This document shows positions 15,823 through 24,931 of a DNA stretch of 64,000 bases, piece by piece. This DNA comes from GWF2-38-69 sp965228125. Lineage in GTDB: Bacteria > Verrucomicrobiota > Lentisphaeria > Victivallales > GWF2-38-69. Below the pieces are notes generated by a model that made no database searches, had not been told where the DNA came from, and worked only from the letters and a program-made list of their open reading frames with translations. Every line of letters starts with the position of its first letter. Positions within the stretch are counted from its first letter, which is position 1. The position numbers were made by a program, and so were the translations under genes. The stretch covers positions 2,852,001-2,916,000 of the forward strand of contig OZ245791.1 in assembly GCA_965228125.1 (NCBI GenBank), written 5' to 3'.

Positions 15823-16524
15823 TTATCGGATACTTTTTTGCCTTTCGTAGATGTGATTAGCCAAGAAGAGGTCGTTAGGGTAAGTGATTTTGTTGTTATA
15901 TTCAGAATTTTCAAATAAAAAAACTTCTTTCCCTGAATATTCCATAGCTCCGGCATCGTCAGTAACGGCTATGTTTTTAGTTCTGACGTAAGAGTAAGCG
16001 TCGAATATATCTTTGAAATTGAACAGTTGTGGAGTCTCAATGCACCATAGTTTGCTCCTGTCTATGGTTGCTGTAACTTTATTGTGGTCATCGGCAGTCT
16101 TAATGGTATCTGTTATTTTCTTTGCAGACACTGCGCTACCAACTTTTTTGCATTGATTGAGACACTCCGTTAGTAGTTTTGCAGAGGCAAATGGTCGAGC
16201 GGCATCATGAATAGCAACATATTGTACAGGAAACTGTTTAAGAAAGAGAAGTCCATTATAGACAGAATCCCTCCTTGTCTCACCGCCTTTTGTATAAGAG
16301 TAAGAATTGAAAGGTATGTATTTATCTATTAGGTGTTTATAAGTTTCTATATAGTTAGGGTTGCTTACTAGGACAATTTGTTTGTCAAGACAGGCATGCC
16401 CGAAGTTTAAAAAGGAGTGAACTATTATAGGAATGCTGCCTATTTCTTCGAGGAGTTTATTCTTTTCTCCGTATCTGGTACTTGTACCGCCTGCAACAAT
16501 GACTATCCCTAATTCTTTATTCAT
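15823..16524 (-). CDS. ispD: 2-C-methyl-D-erythritol 4-phosphate cytidylyltransferase
   Basis: This 233-residue nucleotidyltransferase has the IspD signature at the N-terminus (IVIVAGGTSTRYGEKNK). It also has the substrate-binding region GGETRRDSVYNGL, the AIHDAARPF metal/CTP-binding block and the late TDDAGAMEYSGKEV motif. It transfers CMP from CTP to methylerythritol phosphate in the non-mevalonate isoprenoid pathway, and so feeds undecaprenyl carrier synthesis. Its start overlaps the stop of the upstream ligase gene in ATGA, indicating translational coupling. Confidence 0.95.
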   Translation of the reverse strand: MNKELGIVIVAGGTSTRYGEKNKLLEEIGSIPIIVHSFLNFGHACLDKQIVLVSNPNYIETYKHLIDKYIPFNSYSYTKGGETRRDSVYNGLLFLKQFPVQYVAIHDAARPFASAKLLTECLNQCKKVGSAVSAKKITDTIKTADDHNKVTATIDRSKLWCIETPQLFNFKDIFDAYSYVRTKNIAVTDDAGAMEYSGKEVFLFENSEYNNKITYPNDLFLANHIYERQKSIR

Positions 16525-18341
16525 AATTTATTCATAATTTGTATATAAGTTGCTTTGTATTCATATGGAAATAGTTCGGAAGCCTTTTTGAAATAGTAGA
16601 TCGAATCATTTTTTTTGCCTTCTTTTGCTAGAATTACTGCTAGATCATAATAAAAGGAAGATCTTTCGGGAGACAAGGCCAGAGCTTCTTGCATATAGGT
16701 TTCGGCACTATGTAGATTGTTATGCATGCTTTCATACTGAGCGGCAGCGGCAAGTGGGAAAGGAGAGTAGGGCATGTATTTAACTGCATTTCTAAATGAA
16801 GAATCAAAGATTGCAGATTCGTTAGCAGGACTATTATCGATATTTTGGTTTAAGATAGGATTATTATAAGAGACAGTATACAATTTGGCTAGATAATATT
16901 CTCCAAATACTCTATACCCCCCCAGACCCAAAACAGCTACCACTGAAGCCAGAGACATAAGCACAATCAGAGGTATAGTATACTTGCTTTTAGATGTTAG
17001 TTCTTTTTGTGCGGCTTTTAAAATCAATGCAGAGAAGATCAAGGCTATAGATAAACTGCCTGGTATCTGGAAATTGGTGTCAGTCATTGAGTGAATGAAC
17101 CATGCGATATATCCTGTTAGCAGCGGGACTTCCAAAGAAGCAAATCTGGCATTTTCCGGTAAAGACTTAAGGCTCTTGTAAGAAACGAATATAGGTATCA
17201 GGAAAATTATCAAACCTAAGATGAGCGCTATTATTCCAGCTTGGGAACCGAGAGAAAGTAGAAAATTATGCGGGTCGTTGGGAGCTTCTCCTGTCATATA
17301 TTTTTTAAGATATGGGTATGAATGGAAGAATGAGCCCCATCCGGCACCTGCTAAGAAATGTTTTTTCAGCAAGATTATTGCCGTGTAGAAATAATCCAAT
17401 CTTACGATTATTGTGGCAGCCTTTTTAGTAAAAATTAAAAACAAAGATGATATCAGAGCCGTTGAGGCTAAGGTTAGTAATAGCAGAATCGATTTTCTAA
17501 CTTTGAATATAAAAGTACAAATTAAGACAAACGCCATTATTAAGGAAAGAATGGCGCTTCTGCTTCCTGTTAGGATCAGAGTGATAACCAAAATTGCTGA
17601 GAGAAATGAAGCAAAAATATTTTTTAGCAATTTCGAGCTGCCGAAAGTCGAATGAAATAGAGAAAATACCGCCAACGGCAGCACAAGTATTAAATATCCT
17701 GCGAAGTTGTTTGATATAGCAAAAGTCGAAAACACCAAGTTGTCTTTCAGCCTTTGCAGCATATTACTAGACAAAGCAATAGAGCTGTTTTTTAATAAAT
17801 CTGCCACATATTTTCTGGTATCATCAAAACCAAAAAGATATTGATAGATGGCGTAAAAAGAGAGGAATAAAGCACATATAACGATAGTGTTTATTAGTTG
17901 ATCTTGAAGATTTTGATCAGAACAGATTCTCGTGAAAATGATTATAGCAAAAGCCGAGATTCCGAAAATATAAGAGGACTCCAGAATGGGGAAGTCCATA
18001 CAACTGGCATTAATAAAACCTAATAGAGAAATCCCTGCCAGAATTGTCCATAGAAAAGGAATAGTTAATTCATAAAGAGATAGTTTCGTTTTCCTGGTGA
18101 TTAGCTGTATTACGCATAAAATTAATAATATAACAGAAAAAAGAGGGAAAAGCGTTGTGTTCCAAACTCCCACAATACAATCGGCATAATTGGTTGGGAA
18201 TATGCCTGAGTTTGGAATCATCGCAGGGACAGTGAATTTTATAGGGAGTATAAAGACAAAAAACAGGAGCGAGAAGTTTAAAAACCTGTCTCTAAAACCT
18301 TTCGAGTTATTTTGTTCAGAGAGGACAATGCTGTTCTTCAC
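16521..18341 (-). CDS. O-antigen ligase/polymerase family membrane protein with C-terminal TPR
   Basis: This 606-residue protein has about 11-12 hydrophobic segments over residues 15-460. The large periplasmic loop contains AGAGWGSFFHSYPYLKKY and, shortly after, APNDPHNFLLSLGSQAG. This is the Wzy_C/O-antigen ligase (PF04932-type) signature with its conserved Arg/His region. After the last membrane segment, residues 480-606 form two or three tetratricopeptide-like repeats (AETYMQEALALSP, DSIYYFKKASELFPYEY). It probably attaches or polymerises surface glycan in the periplasm. Which of WaaL, Wzy or PglL-like it is cannot be decided. It is coupled to ispD. Confidence 0.85.
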   Translation of the reverse strand: MKNSIVLSEQNNSKGFRDRFLNFSLLFFVFILPIKFTVPAMIPNSGIFPTNYADCIVGVWNTTLFPLFSVILLILCVIQLITRKTKLSLYELTIPFLWTILAGISLLGFINASCMDFPILESSYIFGISAFAIIIFTRICSDQNLQDQLINTIVICALFLSFYAIYQYLFGFDDTRKYVADLLKNSSIALSSNMLQRLKDNLVFSTFAISNNFAGYLILVLPLAVFSLFHSTFGSSKLLKNIFASFLSAILVITLILTGSRSAILSLIMAFVLICTFIFKVRKSILLLLTLASTALISSLFLIFTKKAATIIVRLDYFYTAIILLKKHFLAGAGWGSFFHSYPYLKKYMTGEAPNDPHNFLLSLGSQAGIIALILGLIIFLIPIFVSYKSLKSLPENARFASLEVPLLTGYIAWFIHSMTDTNFQIPGSLSIALIFSALILKAAQKELTSKSKYTIPLIVLMSLASVVAVLGLGGYRVFGEYYLAKLYTVSYNNPILNQNIDNSPANESAIFDSSFRNAVKYMPYSPFPLAAAAQYESMHNNLHSAETYMQEALALSPERSSFYYDLAVILAKEGKKNDSIYYFKKASELFPYEYKATYIQIMNKL

Positions 18342-18365
18342 AAGTGCTATTTTTTAGATATTAAG

Positions 18366-19274
18366 CTAATTGCGATTTTTCCCTTCTTTATCTCCTGAAA
18401 ACTTTTCGGAGTGCGTTTCTTCTTCTCCCTGGTTTTTATAGTGATATTGAGGGGATTTGTTTTTATCAGGATAGAATGGCCTGACTTCAGATTTAGAGCA
18501 GTAAATACACTTACCTGATTCTTCTATTAGTACTTTTACAGACTGGGAAAGAAGGTTTCTGTCTATGACTCTTCCTACTCCTTCGGCGCATTCGCAGAAA
18601 GAACCTCTTCTGGGCATGTCTTTTTCCAACTCTAAATATCCTTCGTGTTCATATTTTAAGCAGCATTTAAGTCTGTCGCATATACCAGAGATATTAGTCG
18701 GGTTAAGCGATAAGTCCTGCTCTTTTGCCATTTTTACATTCATGGAATCGAAGTGTTTTAGATATCTTTTACAGCACAGTACCTGTCCGCAAGCACCAAT
18801 ACCGCCAATAATAGCAGTTTCGTCTCTCACCCCGATCTGCCTTAGCTCAATTTTAGTATTAAGCATTTGCGCCAAGTCTTTGACCAATTGTCTGAAGTCG
18901 ACTCTGCCTTCCGCGGTAAAAATAAAAAGAATCATCTTTTTATCGAAAGAGTAGTGAGCACTCATAAGCTTCATTTCGAGTTTGAGTTTTTCTATTTGGG
19001 CATGAGCTGTTCTAAACGCTGATTTTGCAAGCATATGATTCTCAGTAGCTTTGCTTTTATCGCTGATCGTGGCTTTTCTTTCTATTACTCCAAGTTCGGT
19101 TATATCTTTGTCTTGAGGAATATCTCCATAGGTTTTTGAAATTTGTCCATAATCCAAAATTTTATCTTTTTTGGATATAATGCAAAAATCTCCTTCTTTC
19201 AGTCCGAGGGAATCACTGGCACTGGCATCATAGGATGTGCCTGTTTCTAGTAAAATTTTATATAAGAGATCCAT
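18366..19274 (-). CDS. PSP1-domain protein (RicT/YaaT-like)
   Basis: This is a 302-residue soluble protein. The PSP1 C-terminal domain holds the conserved cysteine set (CGQVLCCKRYL and CDRLKCCLKYEHEGY), preceded by FDKKMILFIFTAEGRVDFRQLVKDLA. In Bacillus subtilis, RicT (YaaT) with RicA and RicF binds Fe-S clusters and modulates RNase Y-dependent mRNA maturation; partners are not visible here. The C-terminal tail is hydrophilic and lysine/glutamate-rich. It lies upstream of the O-antigen ligase with a 24-bp gap, probably co-transcribed. Confidence 0.88.
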   Translation of the reverse strand: MDLLYKILLETGTSYDASASDSLGLKEGDFCIISKKDKILDYGQISKTYGDIPQDKDITELGVIERKATISDKSKATENHMLAKSAFRTAHAQIEKLKLEMKLMSAHYSFDKKMILFIFTAEGRVDFRQLVKDLAQMLNTKIELRQIGVRDETAIIGGIGACGQVLCCKRYLKHFDSMNVKMAKEQDLSLNPTNISGICDRLKCCLKYEHEGYLELEKDMPRRGSFCECAEGVGRVIDRNLLSQSVKVLIEESGKCIYCSKSEVRPFYPDKNKSPQYHYKNQGEEETHSEKFSGDKEGKNRN

Positions 19275-19383
19275 TTTAATCTTTTTTTAGTTGTTTAAAA
19301 ACTTGCCTTAGTCTATTCTATCATCCTGAGAGTTAAATGCAAAATATTTAATTTCAATTTGGCTCTATAGTCTTAGAAAAGGA

Positions 19384-20085
19384 ATGAGTATGTTTAAGTT
19401 TCCTGTAAGATTTTTTTTGATATGCTTGATGATATTCGTTGTTTTTATAGCACTTTGTTTGGGTTGCCTTTATCTTGCCTTTTCAAGTGAACCGTTTCGA
19501 ATGTCTTTGAACACCAATGCTTCTATTGCTTCAACGTTTGAATTGAAAAAAACACTTGAAGAGGAGTCTAAATTTATATTTTCCGGAAGTAGTGAAGGCA
19601 AGAGGGAAGTAACTTTTAGCGAACAGGAAATAAATAGCGCTTTTAATTTATATGTTGGCGCAAATCAGTTAGCTTGTTTTTTGAAAAAACCTAAACCATT
19701 ACAGAAGAGCAGTCTTGAATTCCGAGGCGGAAGTTATGGAAATGGCGCTTTTATCCTTTTGATAAGCCAGAAATTGTCATTAGAAACACCATTTGGGAAT
19801 TATCTCAATTATTATTTAGCAGTAAAGCCTTCAGTCAAAAACAACGAATTTAGTATTGTCGTGCAAAAGTGCAAGGTAGGCTCTATTACTATTCCCAGTT
19901 TTGTGATCAATTACTTATTTAATGAGAGGAAATCGGAGTTAAACAAAACAAAAGAGATAAAACTTTTTGTTAGCGCAGTTGAAGAGTTGCGAACCCAAAC
20001 CAACTCGGTAACCATTATTTATGATCCCAAAAAACTTTCAGAGTTCATTTCGAAATACTCAGCAATACTCACGAATAATCAATAA
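19384..20085 (+). CDS. Hypothetical single-pass membrane-anchored protein
   Basis: I do not recognise this 233-residue protein. One strong hydrophobic helix spans about residues 8-34, and the remainder is soluble and probably extracytoplasmic, with alternating hydrophobic strands and few cysteines (one near residue 99, one near 166). The overall layout, an N-terminal anchor plus one beta-rich domain, resembles small periplasmic proteins linked to envelope maintenance, but no family motif is evident. It converges with rsmA, with only 4 bp between their stops. Confidence 0.75.
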   Translation: MSMFKFPVRFFLICLMIFVVFIALCLGCLYLAFSSEPFRMSLNTNASIASTFELKKTLEEESKFIFSGSSEGKREVTFSEQEINSAFNLYVGANQLACFLKKPKPLQKSSLEFRGGSYGNGAFILLISQKLSLETPFGNYLNYYLAVKPSVKNNEFSIVVQKCKVGSITIPSFVINYLFNERKSELNKTKEIKLFVSAVEELRTQTNSVTIIYDPKKLSEFISKYSAILTNNQ

Positions 20086-20089
20086 TGAT

Positions 20090-20911
20090 CTAATTATTCA
20101 GGAAAGAGCTTAGTTTTAGATAATCTTCAGGTGAGAGGTCTTCTGGCCTGGCATTTTGGCTAAGGTTCATTTGGTCGAAAACATCTTTTATATTACCGTT
20201 AAACAGGTGCGCAATTGTGTTTGTGAGTTTTTTCCTGCGTTTTAGAAAAGCGGTTTTGACAATGAGATCGATTCTTTTTCTTGTTTTAATGTCGGGCAGA
20301 TGAGCTTTTCTAGTGAACCTGACTATGGCGGAACTCACTTCTGGTTGAGGGAAGAAAACTTCAGGGGCTACAGTTCTGACCAATTCTATATTGTATATGT
20401 TTTGGATTCTGGCAGTGATGCTTCCATATTCTTTGCTTTTGCTTTTAGCTGTGAATCTCATAGCTGCTTCTTTCTGGAGCAGAAATATCATCCCGATAGG
20501 AGGATGTTCCAGTTCTCCCAATTTGGCTATAAGTGGCGTACTTATTGAGTAAGGTAAATTGGATATTATTCGATATTCGTCCCATTTTTCAGTAATTTGA
20601 GCGTAATTGCTCTTGCAGGCATCTTCATTAAGGACAGTGATGTTGGGGTTATCTTTATATTTATTAGCTAAATAAGTAAATAATTTGGCATCAAACTCAA
20701 TGGCTGTAAGTCTTGCACCTATAGCTAGAATCCTTTCAGTTAACGAACCTAGCCCTGGGCCAATTTCTATTATGTATTCATCTTTTTTAGGGGAAGCTGT
20801 TCTGGTAATGAAGTCAAGGAGGTTTTCGTCTAAAAGGAAGTTCTGCCCGAGTTTTTTGGACGGGTATATTCCTATTTGTTCTATTAGCTGTGTAATATCT
20901 GCAATTTTCAT
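20090..20911 (-). CDS. rsmA: 16S rRNA dimethyladenosine transferase
   Basis: This 273-residue member of the KsgA/RsmA family dimethylates the two adjacent adenosines near the 3' end of 16S rRNA. It shows KKLGQNFLLDENLL at the N-terminus, the SAM-binding motif IEIGPGLGSLT, AIEFD for the acidic ribose-binding residue, and the catalytic NLPYSIS (motif IV). The C-terminal FFPQPEVSSAIVRF and AFLKRRKKL blocks are also typical. Length is normal. It follows the lipoprotein gene after a strong terminator, so it has its own transcription start. Confidence 0.97.
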   Translation of the reverse strand: MKIADITQLIEQIGIYPSKKLGQNFLLDENLLDFITRTASPKKDEYIIEIGPGLGSLTERILAIGARLTAIEFDAKLFTYLANKYKDNPNITVLNEDACKSNYAQITEKWDEYRIISNLPYSISTPLIAKLGELEHPPIGMIFLLQKEAAMRFTAKSKSKEYGSITARIQNIYNIELVRTVAPEVFFPQPEVSSAIVRFTRKAHLPDIKTRKRIDLIVKTAFLKRRKKLTNTIAHLFNGNIKDVFDQMNLSQNARPEDLSPEDYLKLSSFLNN

Positions 20912-20913
20912 AA

Positions 20914-20950
20914 CAAAAAAATATCCACCCCGATTTTCCAGGGTGGATAT
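20914..20950 (-). terminator. Rho-independent terminator after the lipoprotein gene
   Basis: ATATCCACCC (20921-20930) and GGGTGGATAT (20941-20950) form a perfect 10-bp stem with a 10-nt loop. It is followed on the minus strand by a run of seven T. It ends transcription of the gene at 20966-22219 before rsmA. Confidence 0.9.
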
Positions 20951-20965
20951 AATAAGAACTATTGA

Positions 20966-22219
20966 TTATTTGACATCAGCTGAGATGGGAGCAACTGGGG
21001 CTGGTGTGGCTACCGAAGTATCAGGAGCTTCCTCTTCCACAACTACTGCTTCTTCCTCTATTGCAGGAGCTGAAGTAAGTGAAGAAGTATCAGGAAGAGC
21101 TTCTTCAGTGATTACTTCTTCTGCTACGATTGGGGCTGGTTGAGCCTGAACTGAATCTGCTTTTACTGCTGGTGCAGCTTTAGGTGGTACAGGAGTGGTT
21201 GATGCAGAAGTGTCAGGAACAATTTCCTCTGTTACTACTTCTTCAGCTACGACTGGAGCAGCAGCCTGAATTTGCTGAGCACTTTTTTCAGCCATATATT
21301 TCAGTGCGGCCTCAGAAAGATTGACGTTGATGGTGAAGATATTTTTATCAGCCTTGAGTACAAGATCTGCAGGTTTAATTGTATTATTGGAACTCATCAC
21401 AGCCATAGATGTAAGTATCTGGGCAGGCATCATGATTTTCTGCACATCTTGTTCTGTAGCGCAGACCGCTTTACCGCTCATTGAAAGAGTATTGTTTGCA
21501 TAGTTCATTGCAAGGAAAATATCATTAATGTCAGGAGAGTTAGGATCATTGTTCTCATTTGTTTCCTTAGGAACAGAAGCGGCAAACCATAACATATCTT
21601 TATTCTCAGTATTGTTTGCAACGCTCATGAGTGCTGTATTATCAAGAACTGATTTTCCACCATTGTCAAATAGTGAAATGGTGCTAGTTGCTTCTTTTTG
21701 GGTTCCTACTGCTATTATGGTATCGCTAAGCTGTACAATATAAGTAGGAGGATTGAGATTTGAAGCGTCAGTGATCAAATATGCTTGCTTCGAACCGAGC
21801 GTTTCAGTCTTAAATTTGATATTGTTGTTTTTTTCAGCTAGAGCTATAAAGTCAGGAAGGTTAACTTTTGACTTGGATATAAGAAGGAAAACTCCCTCAG
21901 ACTGGAGAGCGGCCTGATTTGGGTCCGTAGGAATTTCTGCGCCGAAATAGAGGGCACTCAGATTTTCAATACCTAAGCCAGCAGCTCTAATTTCTTTATA
22001 ATAAGGGATTGATTGATTTTCCTGAACTAGTTTTTTAACGCTTTCAACCTTGGCTATATCATCTATGTTGATAGCGCCAATGAGCTGACAATTGTCAGAG
22101 ATAAGTGAGAATTTTGAATTGGATTTTGCGGTCGCAGTTGTTGTAGTTTTACTGTTATCGCAACCAACCAAGGCTAGTGCGAAAACAGCTAGCAATAAGA
22201 ATTTGGATACAATTTTCAT
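20966..22219 (-). CDS. Lipoprotein with acidic, Pro/Thr-rich repeat tail
   Basis: The 417-residue protein begins with a lipoprotein signal (FALALVGC, Cys at about residue 20). Residues 35-310 form a soluble domain with motifs such as LISDNCQLIGAINIDDIA and VFLLISKSKVNLPDFI, which resemble the layout of DUF3352-like surface proteins, though I cannot assign it firmly. Residues 320-417 are low complexity. Three imperfect repeats of a unit with two Glu-Glu pairs and PDTS are separated by Pro/Ala/Thr linkers. Such a tail may span peptidoglycan. It has a good SD (GGAGAAAA) and a terminator downstream. Confidence 0.75.
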   Translation of the reverse strand: MKIVSKFLLLAVFALALVGCDNSKTTTTATAKSNSKFSLISDNCQLIGAINIDDIAKVESVKKLVQENQSIPYYKEIRAAGLGIENLSALYFGAEIPTDPNQAALQSEGVFLLISKSKVNLPDFIALAEKNNNIKFKTETLGSKQAYLITDASNLNPPTYIVQLSDTIIAVGTQKEATSTISLFDNGGKSVLDNTALMSVANNTENKDMLWFAASVPKETNENNDPNSPDINDIFLAMNYANNTLSMSGKAVCATEQDVQKIMMPAQILTSMAVMSSNNTIKPADLVLKADKNIFTINVNLSEAALKYMAEKSAQQIQAAAPVVAEEVVTEEIVPDTSASTTPVPPKAAPAVKADSVQAQPAPIVAEEVITEEALPDTSSLTSAPAIEEEAVVVEEEAPDTSVATPAPVAPISADVK

Positions 22220-22248
22220 TTTTTTCTCCTTTTTTATATTTGATAATA

Positions 22249-22626
22249 TTAGAAAGCATTTGTTTTAAGCATGACTAATGTGCAACCATGAATTACTTCT
22301 ATGTTATTTTTAAGGCACATATTCTCAAGAGTTTGGTTTTCTGAGCCAGGATTAAATATTATTCTTCTTGGCTTTAAATTCAATATTTTTTCAGTTTCTT
22401 TTGAAGAAACAAAAGAGTTCACATATATGGAAATCGTATCGACTTTTGAGGCGATATCAGACAAAGACTTTTTAGTTTCGGTTTCGTGAACCGGGATTCC
22501 TGATGGATGTACAGGAATAACAGTAAAACCGTGCTCGTTGAGCTTTTTGACGGCCTGATAAGAATATTTCTCAGGGTTGCTTGAAGCTCCAAGGACAATT
22601 ACTATAGATTTCTCTTCTGTACTCAT
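22249..22626 (-). CDS. CoA-binding domain protein (YccU-like)
   Basis: This 125-residue protein matches the CoA_binding_2 family. It has a Rossmann start IVIVLGASSNPEKYSYQAVKK, then GFTVIPVHP, a DTISIYVNS strand and IIFNPGSENQ, and finishes with the NNIEVIHGCTLVMLK block containing the conserved Cys. Such stand-alone domains bind CoA; their cellular role is mostly unknown. It follows trxA closely (8 bp), so the two form a small operon. Confidence 0.9.
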   Translation of the reverse strand: MSTEEKSIVIVLGASSNPEKYSYQAVKKLNEHGFTVIPVHPSGIPVHETETKKSLSDIASKVDTISIYVNSFVSSKETEKILNLKPRRIIFNPGSENQTLENMCLKNNIEVIHGCTLVMLKTNAF

Positions 22627-22634
22627 GCGTTAAG

Positions 22635-22949
22635 TTAAACTTCTTTTATTGCGCTAATTAGGGTTTTTTTATCTTGTAATCCTATCATTTGATTTACTTG
22701 TTTGCCATCTTTCATTACGAATATAGCTGGAATACTCATTACATTGAATTTTTGAGCCAGAGCAGGCGACTCATCTACATTTACTTTGGCGACAAGGGCT
22801 TTTGAACCTAATTCATCTGCTACTTCTTCTAAAATAGGGCCTAACATTTTACAAGGCCCACACCATGGCGCCCAGAAATCCACCATAACTATACCTGTTG
22901 ATGTTTTTTGTTCGAAATTTGATTCATCCAAATGAGCTACATTTGACAT
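22635..22949 (-). CDS. trxA: Thioredoxin
   Basis: This is a 104-residue classical thioredoxin: strand and helix VDFWAPWCGPCKMLGP with the WCGPC redox site (about residues 29-33), the buried charged DESP region, and the cis-proline loop MSIPAIFVMKDG. It reduces protein disulfides in the cytoplasm using NADPH through thioredoxin reductase (not in the window). It is preceded by AAGGAGACTG, a strong ribosome-binding site, and followed by the CoA-binding protein gene. Confidence 0.97.
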   Translation of the reverse strand: MSNVAHLDESNFEQKTSTGIVMVDFWAPWCGPCKMLGPILEEVADELGSKALVAKVNVDESPALAQKFNVMSIPAIFVMKDGKQVNQMIGLQDKKTLISAIKEV

Positions 22950-23108
22950 TTTTCAGTCTCCTTAAATACATTGTATTGGCTAGTGTAATATGAAAGTTAT
23001 TTTAAAGAATATGGATATTATCATTGTTCTTTCTGATAAGTCAAACCATAATAATATCAAAGTTCATGATAAAAAAGACTAGACATTATTAATTAAACAA
23101 TCGGATAA

Positions 23109-23660
23109 ATGTGGAAAAAAACCCTAAGACTGCTGAAAACTTTTTATTTAAAAATAATTAGGTCAAACCATTCAATACATTCTATAGCCTTAGCTGCGGC
23201 TTTAGGTATATTCGTCGGGTGCTTTATTCCGCCGGGGCTTCATACCGCAGTTGTGATATTTTTGGCGTTTCTTTTTAGAGTAGACAAAGTAATATCTTTT
23301 GCAACTACATGGATAGCAAATCCATATACTATGCCATTAATGTATCCTGCCTTTTGCTATATTGGATCGAGACTTGTTGATCCTACACTTACTTTCAAGA
23401 ATATTGAACATATTATCCTGAACTTAATAAAAAATAGTTCCTGGAATAGTTTTAAGTTTATAGGGGAAGAGATTCTTTTTAGTTTTCTATTAGGTGGCCT
23501 TATTGCAGGAATATTATTGGGGCTATTGGGATATGTCATTACCTATTTACTTTTAAAGAGACAAAGACTCAATAAGGAAAGAAGAAACCAAAACAGAAAA
23601 CAATTTTACAAAAAAAGGCATTTTTTGCAACATGGGAAAAAGTATGATAAAACCAACTAA
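23109..23660 (+). CDS. DUF2062-family membrane protein (first of two paralogues)
   Basis: This 183-residue protein has three hydrophobic segments. It carries the DUF2062 pattern: a basic N-terminus (RLLKTFYLKIIRSN), LALGIFVGCFIPPGLHTA-like glycine/proline-rich helix, FLFRVDKVISF, and WIANPYTMPLMYP with the conserved Asn-Pro. The family is widespread in Gram-negative bacteria with uncertain function, and is sometimes found fused to glycosyltransferases. A closely similar gene starts inside its last codons, suggesting a tandem duplication and translational coupling. Confidence 0.85.
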   Translation: MWKKTLRLLKTFYLKIIRSNHSIHSIALAAALGIFVGCFIPPGLHTAVVIFLAFLFRVDKVISFATTWIANPYTMPLMYPAFCYIGSRLVDPTLTFKNIEHIILNLIKNSSWNSFKFIGEEILFSFLLGGLIAGILLGLLGYVITYLLLKRQRLNKERRNQNRKQFYKKRHFLQHGKKYDKTN

Positions 23661-24165
23661 TCATCATAGCAGGTTTTTGAGGATTTTTAGACTGCTGAAA
23701 GTATACTATATAAAAATTATCAGGTCGAACGGCACCCCTCACGGTATAGCTTTGGCTATTGCTATTGGTCTGTTTATAGGGTGTATCTTCCCGATGGGGA
23801 CACAAACTCTTCCTGCTATTCTTCTTGCTCTTATTTTTAGAGTGGATAAATTGCTGGCATTTATAGCTACATGGGTTACCAATCCTTACACTGTGCCCTT
23901 TATATATCCAGTGTTCTGTTATACGGGGTCAAAAATTTTAGGAATAAGTCTTACTTTGTCAAAAATTCAGAAGGACATATTAGATATTACTCATTCTTTT
24001 TCATGGAAAGCTTTAGAAAAACTTGGTATTGAGTTTGGCGCTTCTTTTTTCGTTGGTGCTTTTTTTTATGGTGTAATCATTTCTGTTTCTGGCTATTTTT
24101 TTACGCGTTTTGTAGTTACGAAATACAGAAAAAGAAAAAAACGGCTCAGTTCTTCTAGACTTTAG
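23632..24165 (+). CDS. DUF2062-family membrane protein (second paralogue)
   Basis: This 177-residue paralogue of the preceding gene has the same blocks in the same order (LLKVYYIKIIRSNGTPHG, IGCIFPMGTQTLPA-like helix, LIFRVDKLLAF, WVTNPYTVPFIYP). Its first ATG at 23632 overlaps the end of the previous gene by 29 bp; a second ATG at 23644 is a possible alternative start. Downstream are psd and pssA, so the pair may be linked to envelope lipid synthesis, which is an inference from position only. Confidence 0.85.
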   Translation: MGKSMIKPTNHHSRFLRIFRLLKVYYIKIIRSNGTPHGIALAIAIGLFIGCIFPMGTQTLPAILLALIFRVDKLLAFIATWVTNPYTVPFIYPVFCYTGSKILGISLTLSKIQKDILDITHSFSWKALEKLGIEFGASFFVGAFFYGVIISVSGYFFTRFVVTKYRKRKKRLSSSRL

Positions 24166-24229
24166 GCGTACACTAGTGATAATATTAATTCTGTTGCTCT
24201 AATTATTTTTCATACTTCAAGGAGTTGTT

Positions 24230-24931
24230 ATGGTTTTAACGCGCTACGGAATGAGAGAATGGCTTGGAACTTTATTTATAGCTATAATTCTTTGTGGCTT
24301 GTCAGTCTTATTGGCTTGTCTATATAATCTTCTGTTTTTTTATTTCTTTCCTGTGCTTGTTTTAATAGTCTGGTTATGTATAGCGGCTTTTTTTAGAGAC
24401 CCCTACAGGGAGATTCCCAGTCAGGAAGGAGCATTTTTATCGCCTGCAGACGGAACTGTGAGAGATATAAATGTAGTCAAAACACCTGAATATAAAGAAT
24501 TGTTTCATGACCAGGATGTTTTGAAAATCGGTATCTTTCTGTCAGTGTTAAATGTTCACCTGAATAGAGTTCCTTGCGATGTTACTGTCAGGAATGTAAT
24601 TTATAAAGAGGGTAAATTTTACGATGCAAGAGATGTCAGGGCAACAAAAGAAAATGAATCGAATGCTTTATTAGCAGAAGCACATATTTCCGGAAGAAAC
24701 TTTCCCATCGTAGTGAAACAGATTTCAGGTGCTATTGCCAAGAGGATAGTTTGTCCTGTAAGTGTTGGAGACATATTTAAAAAAGGACAGAGGTACGGGA
24801 TGATAAAATTTGGATCAAGAACAGAGATTTATATGCCAAAAGCCGAATGGGTAAATCTTAAGATTAAAATTGGAGATAAACTCAAAGCTGCTCTAAGCAT
24901 AGTAGCAGATATAGAACCAGAGGGAAGATAA
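24230..24931 (+). CDS. psd: Phosphatidylserine decarboxylase
   Basis: This 233-residue protein has two N-terminal hydrophobic segments (residues 15-55). It then has LSPADGTVRDI, the FLSVLNVHLNRVP active-site block and the C-terminal FGSRTEIYMP, in which Gly-Ser is the self-cleavage site that creates the pyruvoyl group. It belongs to the short (type II, archaeal-like) PSD proenzymes. It converts phosphatidylserine to phosphatidylethanolamine at the inner membrane. Its stop codon overlaps the pssA start by one base (TAATG), so substrate-producing and -using enzymes are coupled. Confidence 0.95.
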   Translation: MVLTRYGMREWLGTLFIAIILCGLSVLLACLYNLLFFYFFPVLVLIVWLCIAAFFRDPYREIPSQEGAFLSPADGTVRDINVVKTPEYKELFHDQDVLKIGIFLSVLNVHLNRVPCDVTVRNVIYKEGKFYDARDVRATKENESNALLAEAHISGRNFPIVVKQISGAIAKRIVCPVSVGDIFKKGQRYGMIKFGSRTEIYMPKAEWVNLKIKIGDKLKAALSIVADIEPEGR

